Origin: Marinobacter segnicrescens
GTDB lineage: Bacteria > Pseudomonadota > Gammaproteobacteria > Pseudomonadales > Oleiphilaceae
Reading direction: 5' to 3'
Length of the DNA: 64,000 bases
Assembly (NCBI RefSeq): GCF_900111555.1
Contig: NZ_FOHZ01000011.1
Coordinates: forward strand, 62,001-126,000
The notes beneath the pieces were generated by a model. It was not told the origin of the DNA. It worked only from the letters and a program-made list of their open reading frames with translations, and did no database searches. Numbering within the stretch: the first letter of the stretch is position 1; every line of letters begins with the position of its first letter. The translations under genes were made by a program, and so were the position numbers. Below, piece after piece: positions 21,482 through 31,239 of the stretch.

Positions 21482-21509
21482 AATAGACAGCAGGCAGAAA
21501 GTTTAGTTC
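21482..21509 (-). promoter_or_regulatory. AlgU/RpoE-type promoter upstream of algU
   Basis: On the minus strand the sequence reads GAACTA, a 16-base spacer, then TCTATT. This matches the known AlgU/RpoE consensus of GAACTT, 16-17 bases, TCTGA, with small departures. It lies about 65 bases before the first possible algU start and points into algU, so it implies positive autoregulation. It also lies close to the divergent nadB start. Confidence 0.6.
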
Positions 21510-21545
21510 AATACCCGGCACATTATGGCCCGCGATAACGATCAC

Positions 21546-23150
21546 ATGCCACAGTCTCACGAATACGACGTTCTCATTATCGGCAGCGGCGCTGCCGGGC
21601 TCACTGTCGCCCTGAACCTGCCTCCCCATTTGCGGGTCGCTGTGATCAGCAAGGCCGATATTACCAGTGGGGCCACGCTATGGGCCCAGGGCGGCATCGC
21701 TGCTGTGCTCGACAGCGACGACTCCATCGAGGCGCACATCAACGATACCCTCAGTGCCGGCGGAGGCCTTTGCCATGAAGATGCCGTCCGTTACACCGTG
21801 GAGAATGCGGCCGAGAGCATCCGCTGGCTGATCGACAACGGTGTGCAGTTCACCCGCGACGAAAATGAAAAGCTGCACCTGACCCGGGAAGGTGGCCACA
21901 GTCACCGGCGCATTATCCATGCGGCGGATGCCACGGGTAATGCCGTCTCCACCACCCTGAGCCAGCAAGCCGCCAGTCGGGCGAACATTGACCTGCTGTC
22001 CAACCGGGTAGCGGTCGACCTGATTACCAACCGCAAGCTGGCACTGCCCGGCAACCGCTGTGTGGGTGCCTACATCCTGAACCTGGAAACCAGCCACGTG
22101 GAGTTGTTCAGGGCCAGGTTCACGGTAATTGCAACCGGTGGCGCCAGCAAGGCCTACCGTTATACCACCAACCCGGACGGTGCTTCCGGCGATGGTATTG
22201 CCATGGCCTGGCGGGCCGGTTGCCGGGTATCGAACATGGAATTCAACCAGTTCCACCCCACCTGTCTTTACCACCCCCATGCCAAGTCGTTCCTGATCAG
22301 CGAAGCGGTGCGGGGCGAAGGCGGGGTGCTGAAACTGCCCGACGGGAGTCGCTTCATGGATCGCTTTGACAGCAGGGGCGAATTGGCACCCCGGGACATC
22401 GTCGCCCGGGCTATTGACCATGAAATGAAACGGCTGGGGGCGGACCATCTTTACCTGGATATCAGCCACAAGCCGGCGGACTTTATCCGCGAGCACTTCC
22501 CCACCATCTATGAGAAGTGCCTTGGCTTCGGCATTGATATCACCCGCGAACCGATCCCGGTGGTGCCGGCGGCCCACTATACCTGTGGCGGTATCATCAC
22601 TGACGAGCGCGCCCGCACCGATATCAACCAGCTCTATGCGGTGGGCGAGGCGGCCTTTACCGGCCTGCATGGCGCCAACCGGATGGCCAGCAACTCGTTA
22701 CTGGAGTGCCTGGTGTATGGTCGGGCTGCCGCAGCGGATATCGCCCGGCGGGAGGACGACATCCCCGCACCGCCGAGAGCACCCGACTGGGACGAGTCCC
22801 AGGTTCGCGACTCTGACGAGGATGTGGTGATCTCCCACAACTGGGATGAACTCCGCCACTTCATGTGGGACTATGTGGGCATTGTGCGCACCACCAAGCG
22901 GCTACAGCGCGCCAAGCACCGGGTCGACCTGCTGGCCCGGGAGATCAGCGAGTTCTACAGCAACTACCGGGTCACCAACGATCTGCTGGAGCTTCGCAAC
23001 CTGGTCACCGTGTCGGACCTGATTATCTGCTCGGCCCTGCAACGCAAGGAAAGCCGGGGGCTGCACTTCACCCTGGACTACCCGGGCTTGCAGAATGACC
23101 CGGAAGATACCGTACTGGTGCCGACCACATACCGTATTGCATCACCCTGA
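21546..23150 (+). CDS. nadB: L-aspartate oxidase NadB
   Basis: FAD enzyme of 534 residues that oxidises L-aspartate to iminoaspartate, the first step of de novo NAD synthesis. The FAD-binding motif [12 protein letters not shown] is at the N-terminus, and the succinate-dehydrogenase-like signature [24 protein letters not shown] is in the middle. I chose the ATG at 21546 ([13 protein letters not shown]) over the one at 21525, because homologues start close to the dinucleotide-binding fold. It is divergent from algU, as in Pseudomonas. Confidence 0.95.
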   Translation: MPQSHEYDVLIIGSGAAGLTVALNLPPHLRVAVISKADITSGATLWAQGGIAAVLDSDDSIEAHINDTLSAGGGLCHEDAVRYTVENAAESIRWLIDNGVQFTRDENEKLHLTREGGHSHRRIIHAADATGNAVSTTLSQQAASRANIDLLSNRVAVDLITNRKLALPGNRCVGAYILNLETSHVELFRARFTVIATGGASKAYRYTTNPDGASGDGIAMAWRAGCRVSNMEFNQFHPTCLYHPHAKSFLISEAVRGEGGVLKLPDGSRFMDRFDSRGELAPRDIVARAIDHEMKRLGADHLYLDISHKPADFIREHFPTIYEKCLGFGIDITREPIPVVPAAHYTCGGIITDERARTDINQLYAVGEAAFTGLHGANRMASNSLLECLVYGRAAAADIARREDDIPAPPRAPDWDESQVRDSDEDVVISHNWDELRHFMWDYVGIVRTTKRLQRAKHRVDLLAREISEFYSNYRVTNDLLELRNLVTVSDLIICSALQRKESRGLHFTLDYPGLQNDPEDTVLVPTTYRIASP

Positions 23151-23171
23151 GTGCCGGCCATTAACCGGCAC
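23151..23171 (+). terminator. Hairpin directly after nadB
   Basis: Immediately after the nadB stop, GTGCCGG and CCGGCAC form a perfect 7-bp stem with a 7-base loop. No run of T follows. It could be a weak terminator or an mRNA-stabilising hairpin before sdhE. Confidence 0.35.
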
Positions 23172-23197
23172 CACACTCTCAAGCGAGCCCTGAATCG

Positions 23198-23458
23198 ATG
23201 TCCGAAAAATCCCAAGCCGAGTTCAATCGCCTCTGGTGGCACAGCCGTCGTGGCATGCTGGAACTGGACGTGCTGCTGATTCCCTTCCTGGAGGAAGCCT
23301 ATCCGTCGCTGCCGGAAGAAGACCGGCAACGCTACCACAAGCTGATCCAGTGCGAGGATGCAGACATGTTTGAATGGTTCATGCAGCGCAGCGAGCCGGA
23401 TGACCCCGACCTGCGCCGCATCGTCCGGCTGATCCTGGACCGTGTACAACCGGATTGA
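23198..23458 (+). CDS. sdhE: FAD assembly factor SdhE
   Basis: Small protein of 86 residues that promotes covalent attachment of FAD to succinate dehydrogenase and fumarate reductase. The family signature RGMLELD near residue 19 carries the conserved RGxxE motif, and the rest is the five-helix fold ([21 protein letters not shown]). It lies 47 bases after nadB and overlaps the next gene by 17 bases. Confidence 0.93.
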   Translation: MSEKSQAEFNRLWWHSRRGMLELDVLLIPFLEEAYPSLPEEDRQRYHKLIQCEDADMFEWFMQRSEPDDPDLRRIVRLILDRVQPD

Positions 23459-23960
23459 ACTACCCCTTGCGCCCTCCACGGTAATCGGGCTGCTTGCCGC
23501 TGCGCCTTGGATACTGCTGGTGCTCGTCGGGCTGGGCATGGCCATCAGGGGAGCCTGGCTACTGGTGCCGGTTGTCGCCTTGCTGGCCCTTCAGGGCATG
23601 CGCCGCTGGCGCCAGGCTGGAACACTTACCGAACCGGACGCCGTCAGGCAACTGACTGCCCGCGGCCCACGCCTCTTCACAACCCTGGCGAATGGCGATG
23701 AGGAAGAGGTCAAGGTATCCGGCGACAGCCGGGTTTCTGGGCGCTACCTGGTCCTTGGCCTGTTGGGGCACAGCAGTGGTCGCCGCTACCCGGTTATCCT
23801 GTTGCCCAGGCCGCTGGGCAATGTGCCGGCTGAATCCCTGCGGCGAATGCGGGTGTGGCTGAGGTTGATGCCGGAGCACCCCGCCCCCATTGATGAGACC
23901 CCGTGGTACAAGAATTTCACGCAACGTATCTGGCCCGGAGGCAAGACCCATGACCACTGA
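23442..23960 (+). CDS. YgfX-type membrane protein (partner of SdhE)
   Basis: 172-residue protein with two N-terminal membrane helices (about 10-30 and 34-50) and a basic cytoplasmic tail. It begins with GTG at 23442 inside the end of sdhE, a 17-base overlap in a different frame. This size, topology and position match YgfX/CptA, reported in E. coli as the toxin partner of SdhE/CptB. The toxin role is debated and cannot be judged here. Its end overlaps ygfZ, so the three genes are probably co-translated. Confidence 0.75.
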   Translation: MYNRIELPLAPSTVIGLLAAAPWILLVLVGLGMAIRGAWLLVPVVALLALQGMRRWRQAGTLTEPDAVRQLTARGPRLFTTLANGDEEEVKVSGDSRVSGRYLVLGLLGHSSGRRYPVILLPRPLGNVPAESLRRMRVWLRLMPEHPAPIDETPWYKNFTQRIWPGGKTHDH

Positions 23961-24939
23961 TGCCAATAATGTCGCCCGTCGTCACCCGGAACTTCCCGCC
24001 GCCGCGCGGCTGGACAACCAGATGCTGTTCCGGGTCAGCGGGCCTGGTACCAATGACTTCCTGCAGGGCCAGTTGAGCCAGAACCTCACCAATGTGGTGG
24101 CGGGACACTCCCCCCGGGCCGCCGCCAGCACGCCCAAGGGCCGCGCCTACCTGCTGACCCGGCTGGTCCGCGATGGCGAAGACGTGTTGCTGACCATGCC
24201 CGCCAGCCTGGCGGATGACGTGGCGGCCCACCTGAACAAGTATCTGATGCTTTTCCGGGGCACGTCCATGGAACGACTCGATAGTGGCCAGGTTTTCGGC
24301 CTTATCGGCGAAGCCGCCGCCGGGACAGTCGCGGGTGATGCCTCACCCGTGCCAGAGGCAATCAACAGCTCACTGGCACTGGGCAGTGGGTACCTCGTAC
24401 GCACCAACGCCACCGCCGAGGGCACTCCCCGTTTTGAGCTCTGGCTACCGCAAGGGGTGGATGGCACCCTTCAGGACATCCTTGGCCGGCTTCACCAGGT
24501 CTCTTTGGCGGAATGGAACGCCAGTGAGATTGCCGCCGGAGTCCCCGAACTGACCCCTGAAACAAAGGAAGCCTGGGTTCCCCAGATGCTGAACCTTCAG
24601 CACCTGGAGGGCATTCACTTCAAAAAGGGTTGTTATACCGGGCAGGAAGTCATTGCCCGCATGCACTTCCTGGGACAATTGAAGAAGAGCCTGTATCGCC
24701 TTGGCGTTGAGTCGGGAGAGCAACCAGCGCCGGGATCGCCCGTCATGGCAGGCGAAAAATCAGTCGGCGAGGTAGTCCGCGCAGTGACATTTGACAATGG
24801 TTCGGTTCAGTTCCTGGCAGTACTGCGCCACGCTGATGCCGGTAAGGACCTGTTCCTTCCCGGGTCGGAACGACCGCTACAAGTATTGCCCCTGCCCTAC
24901 GCGGTCCCGGAACGTGAGGCAGAGTCGTCAGATACATAA
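23950..24939 (+). CDS. ygfZ: tRNA-modifying/Fe-S maintenance protein YgfZ
   Basis: Folate-binding protein of the GcvT-related YgfZ/COG0354 family, 329 residues, involved in iron-sulfur enzyme maintenance and tRNA modification. The family signature KGCYTGQEVIARMHFLG (conserved Cys) is near residue 225. The ATG at 23950 has GGAGG nine bases upstream. The frame is open back to 23890, but that would overlap ygfX by 71 bases. The chosen start overlaps ygfX by 11 bases. Confidence 0.92.
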   Translation: MTTDANNVARRHPELPAAARLDNQMLFRVSGPGTNDFLQGQLSQNLTNVVAGHSPRAAASTPKGRAYLLTRLVRDGEDVLLTMPASLADDVAAHLNKYLMLFRGTSMERLDSGQVFGLIGEAAAGTVAGDASPVPEAINSSLALGSGYLVRTNATAEGTPRFELWLPQGVDGTLQDILGRLHQVSLAEWNASEIAAGVPELTPETKEAWVPQMLNLQHLEGIHFKKGCYTGQEVIARMHFLGQLKKSLYRLGVESGEQPAPGSPVMAGEKSVGEVVRAVTFDNGSVQFLAVLRHADAGKDLFLPGSERPLQVLPLPYAVPEREAESSDT

Positions 24940-25020
24940 GGTGACAGGAAAACGCGTCCGGATCTGCTATAACGGGACCATCTGCGACGTTAACTGAATG
25001 ATCAGGGACCTGAACGCACT

Positions 25021-25854
25021 ATGTCCAACATTGTTGACACCATTCGCGACGATATCCTGTCGGCTATCGAAAGCGACAAACTGATCCTGCCCACCCTGCC
25101 GGAGGTTGCCCTCCAGGTACGTGACATTGCCGAGTCCGAAGACTCGTCCATCATGGATCTGGTGAGGGTCATCAGCAACGATACTGCACTGTCCGCGCGG
25201 CTCATCCGGGTTTGCAACAGCCCGCTGTTCCGGGGCAGTCGCGCCATCGAGAACCTGAACATGGCGGTCAGCCGTCTGGGCATGGCCTATACCAGCAACC
25301 TGGCCATGGGCCTGGCAATGGAGCAGATGTTCCAGGCCACCTCCGACATGGTCGACAAGCGCCTGCGGGCGAACTGGCAGACCAGCACCGAGGTGGCGGG
25401 CATCTGCCACGTACTTGCCCAGCAATACACCCGCCTGAAACCGGACCAGGCCACGCTGGCCGGGCTGGTTCACATGATCGGCGTGCTGCCTATCCTGCGT
25501 TATGTGGAAGACCAGGACGTACAGATCAGCAGCATCATGCTGGACAATGTGATCGACGAGCTGCACCCGCGCATTGGCACGAGCATTCTCAAGCGCTGGG
25601 ACTTCCCGGAAGACCTGCAGATGGTCCCGCTGGAATATCAGAACTACCAGCGCCAGGTAGCATCCGCCGATTACGCTGACCTGGTGATGGTTGCCAATCT
25701 CCAGCTGCTTGCTGGCACAGATCACCCGGTCAACGAGATGGACTGGAGCACGATCAGTGCTTTTGACCGGCTGGGGCTGGACCCCAATGCCAACCTGAAT
25801 GATGAGGAAGACCTTAACGCTCAGATGGAAGCGGCTATGGCGTTACTGAAGTAG
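25021..25854 (+). CDS. HDOD domain protein
   Basis: 277-residue cytoplasmic protein made almost entirely of one HDOD domain, a non-catalytic relative of HD phosphohydrolases found in signalling proteins. Typical segments are LPTLPEVALQVRDIAE near the start and DTALSARLIRVCNSPLF (residues about 58-74), then the helical core to about residue 210. It stands alone after ygfZ with an 81-base gap. Target unknown; some HDOD proteins act in biofilm or c-di-GMP networks. Confidence 0.85.
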   Translation: MSNIVDTIRDDILSAIESDKLILPTLPEVALQVRDIAESEDSSIMDLVRVISNDTALSARLIRVCNSPLFRGSRAIENLNMAVSRLGMAYTSNLAMGLAMEQMFQATSDMVDKRLRANWQTSTEVAGICHVLAQQYTRLKPDQATLAGLVHMIGVLPILRYVEDQDVQISSIMLDNVIDELHPRIGTSILKRWDFPEDLQMVPLEYQNYQRQVASADYADLVMVANLQLLAGTDHPVNEMDWSTISAFDRLGLDPNANLNDEEDLNAQMEAAMALLK

Positions 25855-25888
25855 TTAGTTCAGCTTCCGTTGCCTGGGCGCGGCGGCA

Positions 25889-25956
25889 GGGATATTTTTC
25901 TTTCGGGAAAAGAACTCGCTTCGCTCAGACACCTTTTCCCTGCAGAAAAACATCCC
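25889..25956. repeat. Long imperfect palindrome between convergent genes
   Basis: The arm at 25889-25913 (GGGATATTTTTCTTTCGGGA then AAAGG-like) is mirrored at 25932-25956 with about four mismatches in 24 bases. The loop contains a nested CTCGCTTCGCTC-type motif. Further imperfect pairing of the GC-rich flanks is possible. It lies in the 135-base gap between an HDOD gene and ung, which converge. It could serve as a bidirectional terminator or be a REP-like dispersed element. Confidence 0.6.
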
Positions 25957-25989
25957 CACCCCCACGCCCGCCTGGCCAGGGTGGGAGCT

Positions 25990-26733
25990 TTATCCCGCTG
26001 ATCTCTTTGCGTACCTTTCAAGTAGTTCTTGCATGCTGGGTAATGACCAGTCGATGGGTTCCTGCCCATGCTGCTCCAGCCACTGGTTGGCTTTCGAAAA
26101 GTGCTTGCAGCCGAAAAAGCCGCGGTAGGCGCTCAGGGGTGACGGGTGCGGGCCTTCCAGCACCAGGTGGCGGCTGCGGTCGATGATGCGGCCTTTCTTA
26201 CGGGCATAGCTGCCCCAGAGCAGGAACACCACGCCTTGCCGGTGCTCATTGATGGTTTCGATAACCTTGTCGGTAAAGTGCTCCCAGCCCTTGCCCTGAT
26301 GGGCGCCGGCATTGCCCTGCTGAACGGTGAGCACCGCATTGATCAACAGGACCCCCTGCTCCGCCCAGGGCTGCAGGCAGCCATGGTCCGGGGGTTCGAT
26401 ACCCAGGTCGTCGCGGATTTCCTTGAAGATATTGACCAGTGATGGCGGCACGGCGACACCGGCGCCCACCGAGAAGCAGAGGCCGTGGGCCTGGCCCGGG
26501 CCGTGGTACGGGTCCTGGCCGATGATGACGACCTTGACCCGGTCCAGTGGGGTACTGTTCAGGGCGTTGAAACAATGGCGACGCTCCGGGAACAGCACCT
26601 TGCCGGCGGCTTCCTCCGCCGCCAGGAATTCCGCCAGTTGCTGCATGTAAGGCTGGCGGAACTCGTCGGCCAGCCACTGGTCCCAGCCGCGCCCGGGTTT
26701 GAGTTCCCGGGCCAGGATCTCGGCGGGATGCAT
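25990..26733 (-). CDS. ung: Uracil-DNA glycosylase
   Basis: Base-excision repair enzyme of 247 residues that removes uracil from DNA. The water-activating motif [17 protein letters not shown] has its catalytic Asp at D74, and the C-terminal [11 protein letters not shown] loop carries the conserved His. The frame is open further upstream into lysS, but the ATG at 26733 ([11 protein letters not shown]) starts four bases after the lysS stop and gives the usual family length. It is probably co-transcribed with lysS. Confidence 0.95.
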   Translation of the reverse strand: MHPAEILARELKPGRGWDQWLADEFRQPYMQQLAEFLAAEEAAGKVLFPERRHCFNALNSTPLDRVKVVIIGQDPYHGPGQAHGLCFSVGAGVAVPPSLVNIFKEIRDDLGIEPPDHGCLQPWAEQGVLLINAVLTVQQGNAGAHQGKGWEHFTDKVIETINEHRQGVVFLLWGSYARKKGRIIDRSRHLVLEGPHPSPLSAYRGFFGCKHFSKANQWLEQHGQEPIDWSLPSMQELLERYAKRSAG

Positions 26734-26737
26734 GGCG

Positions 26738-28276
26738 TTACTCGGCCTCGTCGTGCTTGTGCTCATGCCGGTGCTCCGGGCGCATGGCCGGGAACAGGAT
26801 AACGTCACGGATGGACGGGGAATCTGTCAGCAACATGGCCAGCCGGTCGATACCGATGCCCTCACCGGCCGTGGGCGGCAGGCCGTATTCCAGCGCCATC
26901 ACGTAGTCTTCGTCGTAGAACATGGCCTCGTCGTCACCGGCGTCTTTCTCGGCGACCTGGGCGTGGAAGCGCTCGGCCTGGTCTTCCGCATCGTTGAGCT
27001 CGGAGAAGCCGTTGGCAATCTCGCGGCCGCCAACGAAGAACTCGAACCGCTCGGTGACAAACGGGTCACTGTCCTTGCAACGAGCCAGGGGTGACACTTC
27101 CTTCGGGTACTCGGTGATGAACGTCGGCTGCATCAGCCGGTGCTCGGCGGTGGCCTCGAATATCTCGATCTGCACCTTGCCCAGCCCCCAGCCAGCCTTG
27201 ACCTGGATACCCAGGTCCTGGGCAACCTGGCGAGCCTGCATGTTGTCAGCCAGTTGCTCCCGGGTAATATCCGGGTTGTGGCGCAGGATCGCATCAACCA
27301 CGGTCAGGCGCTCGAAGGTCTTGCCAAAGTCGTATTCAATGGTCTCTTCGGTACCGTCACCCAGGGTGCGGGTATGGGTGACCGTCGTGGTTCCCAGTAC
27401 TTTCTGCGCAATGGTGCGCAGCATATCCTCGGTAAGATCCATCAGGTCGTTGTAGTCGGCGTAGGCCTGGTAGAACTCCACCATGGTGAACTCGGGGTTA
27501 TGCCGGGTGGAGAGACCCTCGTTACGGAAGTTACGGTTAATCTCGAAGACCCGCTCAAAACCACCCACCACCAGGCGCTTGAGGAACAGCTCCGGCGCAA
27601 TCCGCAGGTACATGTCGATACCCAGGGCGTTGTGGTGGGTGACAAAGGGCTTGGCAGTCGCACCACCGGGAATCACCTGCAACATGGGGGTTTCCACTTC
27701 CATGAAATCCCGCTCAGCGAAGTACTGGCGCATGACGTTGATGATCTGCGAGCGGGCGTGGAACACCCGGCGGCTTTCCTCGTTCATCATGAGGTCCACG
27801 TACCGGTGACGGTAGCGGGCCTCGGTGTCGGTCAGGCCCTTGTGCTTCTCCGGCAGCGGGCGCAGGGACTTGGTGAGCAGCACATACTCATCCATGGTGA
27901 CGTAAAGGTCGCCCTTACCAGACTTGGACAGGGTACCTCGCACGCCAATAATATCGCCCAGGTCCCAGTGCTTTGTATCTTTCTGCACGTCCTTGGACGC
28001 ATAGACCTGAATTCGGCCGGTCATGTCCTGGACCACCTTGAACGCCTTGCGATCGAGCATCATGCGGCCAGCAATGGCCACCTTGATGCCCATGGACTCC
28101 AGCTCTTCCTTGGATTTGTCGCCGTATTTCTCCTGCAGCTCGGCAGCCGTGGCGTCGCGGCGAAAATCGTTGGGGAAGGGATTGCCCTGTTCGCGCAGCT
28201 CGGCCAGCTTGGCACGGCGCTCGGCAATCAGCTTGTTGTCCTCGGTGTGTGTGGCGTTCGGGTTGTGGTCAGTCAT
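26738..28276 (-). CDS. lysS: Lysyl-tRNA synthetase (class II)
   Basis: 512-residue class II enzyme. An N-terminal OB-fold anticodon domain (about 65-150) is followed by motif 1 ([15 protein letters not shown]), motif 2 ([22 protein letters not shown]) and motif 3 ([13 protein letters not shown] near the C-terminus). It follows prfB on the same strand, the classic prfB-lysS arrangement. The paralogue-like epmA lies at 34-35 kb. Confidence 0.97.
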   Translation of the reverse strand: MTDHNPNATHTEDNKLIAERRAKLAELREQGNPFPNDFRRDATAAELQEKYGDKSKEELESMGIKVAIAGRMMLDRKAFKVVQDMTGRIQVYASKDVQKDTKHWDLGDIIGVRGTLSKSGKGDLYVTMDEYVLLTKSLRPLPEKHKGLTDTEARYRHRYVDLMMNEESRRVFHARSQIINVMRQYFAERDFMEVETPMLQVIPGGATAKPFVTHHNALGIDMYLRIAPELFLKRLVVGGFERVFEINRNFRNEGLSTRHNPEFTMVEFYQAYADYNDLMDLTEDMLRTIAQKVLGTTTVTHTRTLGDGTEETIEYDFGKTFERLTVVDAILRHNPDITREQLADNMQARQVAQDLGIQVKAGWGLGKVQIEIFEATAEHRLMQPTFITEYPKEVSPLARCKDSDPFVTERFEFFVGGREIANGFSELNDAEDQAERFHAQVAEKDAGDDEAMFYDEDYVMALEYGLPPTAGEGIGIDRLAMLLTDSPSIRDVILFPAMRPEHRHEHKHDEAE

Positions 28277-28333
28277 CTTGGCTCACAGAATAGGTCGGAG
28301 TTTCCGGGTTAGAGCGATGGCAGAAGGCGCTGT

Positions 28334-29429
28334 TTACAGCGCCATCTTTAGACTGGCTTCGATGAACTTGTCGATGTCACCGTCCAGTACGTTCTGGGTG
28401 TTGCTGGTTTCAACCTTGGTACGCAGGTCCTTGATGCGGCTGTCGTCCAGCACGTAGGAGCGGATCTGGCTGCCCCAGCCGATGTCCGACTTGGCATCTT
28501 CCTGCTTCTGTTTTTCGGCGTTACGCAACTGCATTTCCCGCTCGAACAACTTGGCCTTGAGCTGCTTCATGGCCTGGTCCTTGTTCTGGTGCTGGCTGCG
28601 ACCAGCCTGGCAGGCCACGACAATGCCGGTGGGGTTGTGGGTCAGTCGCACCGCGGATTCGGTCCGGTTAACGTGCTGACCGCCGGCGCCGGAGGCGCGG
28701 TACACGTCCACACGCAGGTCGGCGGGATTGATTTCAATGACAAAGCTGTCGTCCACTTCCGGTGACACGAACACCGACGAGAAAGAGGTGTGGCGACGGT
28801 TGCCGGAATCAAACGGGGATTTGCGCACCAGGCGGTGTACGCCGGTTTCGGTACGTAGCCAGCCGTAGGCATAGTCGCCCTGGATGTGGATGGTGGCACT
28901 CTTGATGCCGGCCACTTCCCCTTCCTGGAGTTCGACGATCTCGGCCTTGAAGCCACGGCGCTCGGCCCAGCGCAGGTACATGCGCAGGAGCATGTTGGCC
29001 CAGTCCTGGGCTTCGGTGCCGCCGGAGCCGGCCTGGATGTCCAGGTAGGCGTTATTGGCGTCCATTTCACCGGAGAACATGCGGCGGAATTCGAGTTTTT
29101 CGAGTTCCTTGTCGAGGCTGTCGAGGTCGCTTTCGATGTCTGCGACGGTACCTTCGTCCTCTTCCTCAGCGGCCATTTCCAGCAGGCTGTCGGCGTCGTC
29201 GAGGCCGCTGGTGAGGTTGTCGATGGTGCGCACGATCAGTTCGAGGTCGGCGCGTTCCTTGCCGAGGGCCTGGGCCCGGTCGGGGTCGTCCCAGACGGTG
29301 GGTTGTTCGAGTTCGCGTTCGACTTCGGTCAGGCGCTCACTGCGCTGATCATAGTCAAAGATACCCCCTGAGCGCTTCAGTGCGCTCACGAAGTTCCTTG
29401 ATCTTCGTAACAATGGGATTGATTTCCAT
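28334..29429 (-). CDS. prfB: Peptide chain release factor 2 (with programmed +1 frameshift)
   Basis: Release factor for UGA and UAA stops. Translation begins at ATG 29429 ([15 protein letters not shown]) and meets an in-frame TGA at 29357-29355 after codon 24. The slippery site reads AGGGGGTATCTTTGAC: an internal Shine-Dalgarno, CTT, then TGA C, exactly the known RF2 autoregulatory +1 frameshift. Skipping one base continues as [13 protein letters not shown]. The anticodon-like tripeptide SPF ([10 protein letters not shown]) and the catalytic GGQ ([15 protein letters not shown]) are visible. The product is about 364 residues. Confidence 0.96.
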
Positions 29430-29518
29430 GGGACCCTTTTGCTCGTGTTGGTCGATGGCTGAAAACAGAGGCGGAATTCTACCGGAATTCCTTGTTCAGT
29501 TCAGCCGCCGGGAAAGCC

Positions 29519-30073
29519 CTATTTTTCCAAACGGAAAAATGTCTCCCGGTAGTGCTGCAATTCCGCGATGGAATCCCGGATGTCGTCCAGGGCCAGGTGA
29601 GAGCCTTTCTTGCGGACGCCGCCCAATACATCCGGGCGCCAGCGGCGGGCCAGCTCCTTGACAGTGCTGACGTCGAGGTTGCGGTAGTGGAAGAAGGCTT
29701 CCAGCCGGGGCATGTATTTGACCAGGAAGCGGCGGTCCTGGCCGATGCTGTTGCCGCACAACGGCGAGGTGCCTGGCTCCAGGTGCTGGGCAAGGAAGTT
29801 CAGGGTTTGTTCCTCGGCGGCGGATTCGGTGATGGGGCTTTCCTTTACCCGCTGGGTCAGTCCACTGTTACCGTGGGTGCGGGTGCACCATTCGTCCATG
29901 GCGTCGAGTACTTCATCGCTCTGATGGACGGCCAGTACCGGGCCTTCGGCGATGACCTTCAGGTTGGAGTCCGTGACGATGGTGGCGATTTCGATGATCC
30001 GTTCCCTTTCCGGATCCAGGCCGGTCATTTCCAGGTCTATCCAGACCAGGCGGTCGTTGTTTTCTTCGGCCAT
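29519..30073 (-). CDS. orn: Oligoribonuclease
   Basis: 3'-5' exoribonuclease of 184 residues that degrades 2-5-mers, including the c-di-GMP product pGpG. DEDDh motifs: [10 protein letters not shown] (D13, E15 in the N-terminus) and later acidic residues. The reading frame extends far upstream into rsgA on the other strand, but the ATG at 30073 ([18 protein letters not shown]) gives the exact family start. It is divergent from rsgA with an 87-base gap. Confidence 0.96.
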   Translation of the reverse strand: MAEENNDRLVWIDLEMTGLDPERERIIEIATIVTDSNLKVIAEGPVLAVHQSDEVLDAMDEWCTRTHGNSGLTQRVKESPITESAAEEQTLNFLAQHLEPGTSPLCGNSIGQDRRFLVKYMPRLEAFFHYRNLDVSTVKELARRWRPDVLGGVRKKGSHLALDDIRDSIAELQHYRETFFRLEK

Positions 30074-30160
30074 GGCGGCGTATCTCCACTGTTTGGAAGG
30101 TGTGCTGGGCAAGGTCTGATATGATGAAGCATCCCAACTTCCAGAACAATCAGGATTCCC

Positions 30161-31213
30161 ATGGCGAAACGCCGCCTCAGCAAGCAGCAGCAACACCGTA
30201 TCCAGAAGATCCAGGCAGAACGCACCCGCCGTGCCGGCAAGCGGGAGCAGGCCATTGCGGCCCAGCGGGAGTCCGGTGAGCTGGGGTCGGAACAATCGGG
30301 GCTGGTCATTGCCCATTACGGCCAGCAGCTGGATGTCGAGGCGCTGGAGGGGCAGCATCAGGGCAAGCTGTTCCGTTGCTTTGTGCGGGCCAATATCGAC
30401 AGCCTGGTGACCGGCGACCGGGTCACCTGGTGCGAGGGGGCGGACAATACCGGGGTGATCGTGGCCCGGCAGGAGCGCCATTCCCTGCTGCAGCGGCCTG
30501 ACAACTTTGGTCAGCTGAAGCCTGTGGCGGCGAACATTGACCATATTGTGCTGGTGATTGCGCCGGAGCCGGAACCCCATGACAACCTGATTGACCGGTA
30601 CCTGGTTGCGGCCGAGAACACCGGAATTCCCGCGGTTCTTTTACTGAACAAGGCCGATCTGCTCACCGACCGGAACCGGGACCACATCGATGCCTTGCTC
30701 GACCGGTACCGTCACCTTGGCTATGAGGTACTTGAAGCCTCTGCTCATCACCCGGATGCCCATGGCGGCGTGATAACCGGCCTGGTGAAGGACCGAACCA
30801 GTGTGTTCGTAGGGCAGTCCGGCGTTGGCAAGTCGTCGATTATCCAGACGCTGGTGCCGGACCGGGAGTTGAAGGTGGGCGCCCTGTCAGAAAGTACCGG
30901 CAAGGGCACCCACACCACGACAACGGCAAGGCTGTTCCACCTGGATTGCGGGGGTGACCTGATCGACTCACCGGGCATTCGTGAATTCGGCCTGTGGCAC
31001 ATGACGCCGGCGGAAATCGAGTTCGGTTTCCGTGAGATCCGCGAGGTCATCGGCCATTGCCGTTTCCGGGACTGTCGCCACCAGGGAGAGCCGGGGTGCG
31101 CCCTGGATGAAGCGGTGGCAGAGGGCCGGATTACGCCAGAACGCCTGCACAGCTTCCGGCGAATCCTGCAGGCCATGGAGGAGCAGCAGGCAAGGGGCCT
31201 GAAGCTGAGCTGA
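30161..31213 (+). CDS. rsgA: Small-subunit biogenesis GTPase RsgA
   Basis: Circularly permuted GTPase of 350 residues that acts late in 30S maturation. A basic N-terminal tail and OB-fold are followed by G4 LLNKADL before G1 [10 protein letters not shown], which is the permuted order, then G3 [11 protein letters not shown]-terminal zinc site is in [14 protein letters not shown]. It is divergent from orn and convergent with motB. Confidence 0.96.
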   Translation: MAKRRLSKQQQHRIQKIQAERTRRAGKREQAIAAQRESGELGSEQSGLVIAHYGQQLDVEALEGQHQGKLFRCFVRANIDSLVTGDRVTWCEGADNTGVIVARQERHSLLQRPDNFGQLKPVAANIDHIVLVIAPEPEPHDNLIDRYLVAAENTGIPAVLLLNKADLLTDRNRDHIDALLDRYRHLGYEVLEASAHHPDAHGGVITGLVKDRTSVFVGQSGVGKSSIIQTLVPDRELKVGALSESTGKGTHTTTTARLFHLDCGGDLIDSPGIREFGLWHMTPAEIEFGFREIREVIGHCRFRDCRHQGEPGCALDEAVAEGRITPERLHSFRRILQAMEEQQARGLKLS

Positions 31214-31225
31214 GACAATTAACCG

Positions 31226-31239
31226 GGGCGATTCCGCCC
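31226..31239. terminator. Small hairpin between rsgA and motB
   Basis: GGGCG and CGCCC form a 5-bp stem with a 4-base loop in the 26-base gap between the two convergent genes. It lacks a T run on either strand, so the terminator call is weak. Confidence 0.25.
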
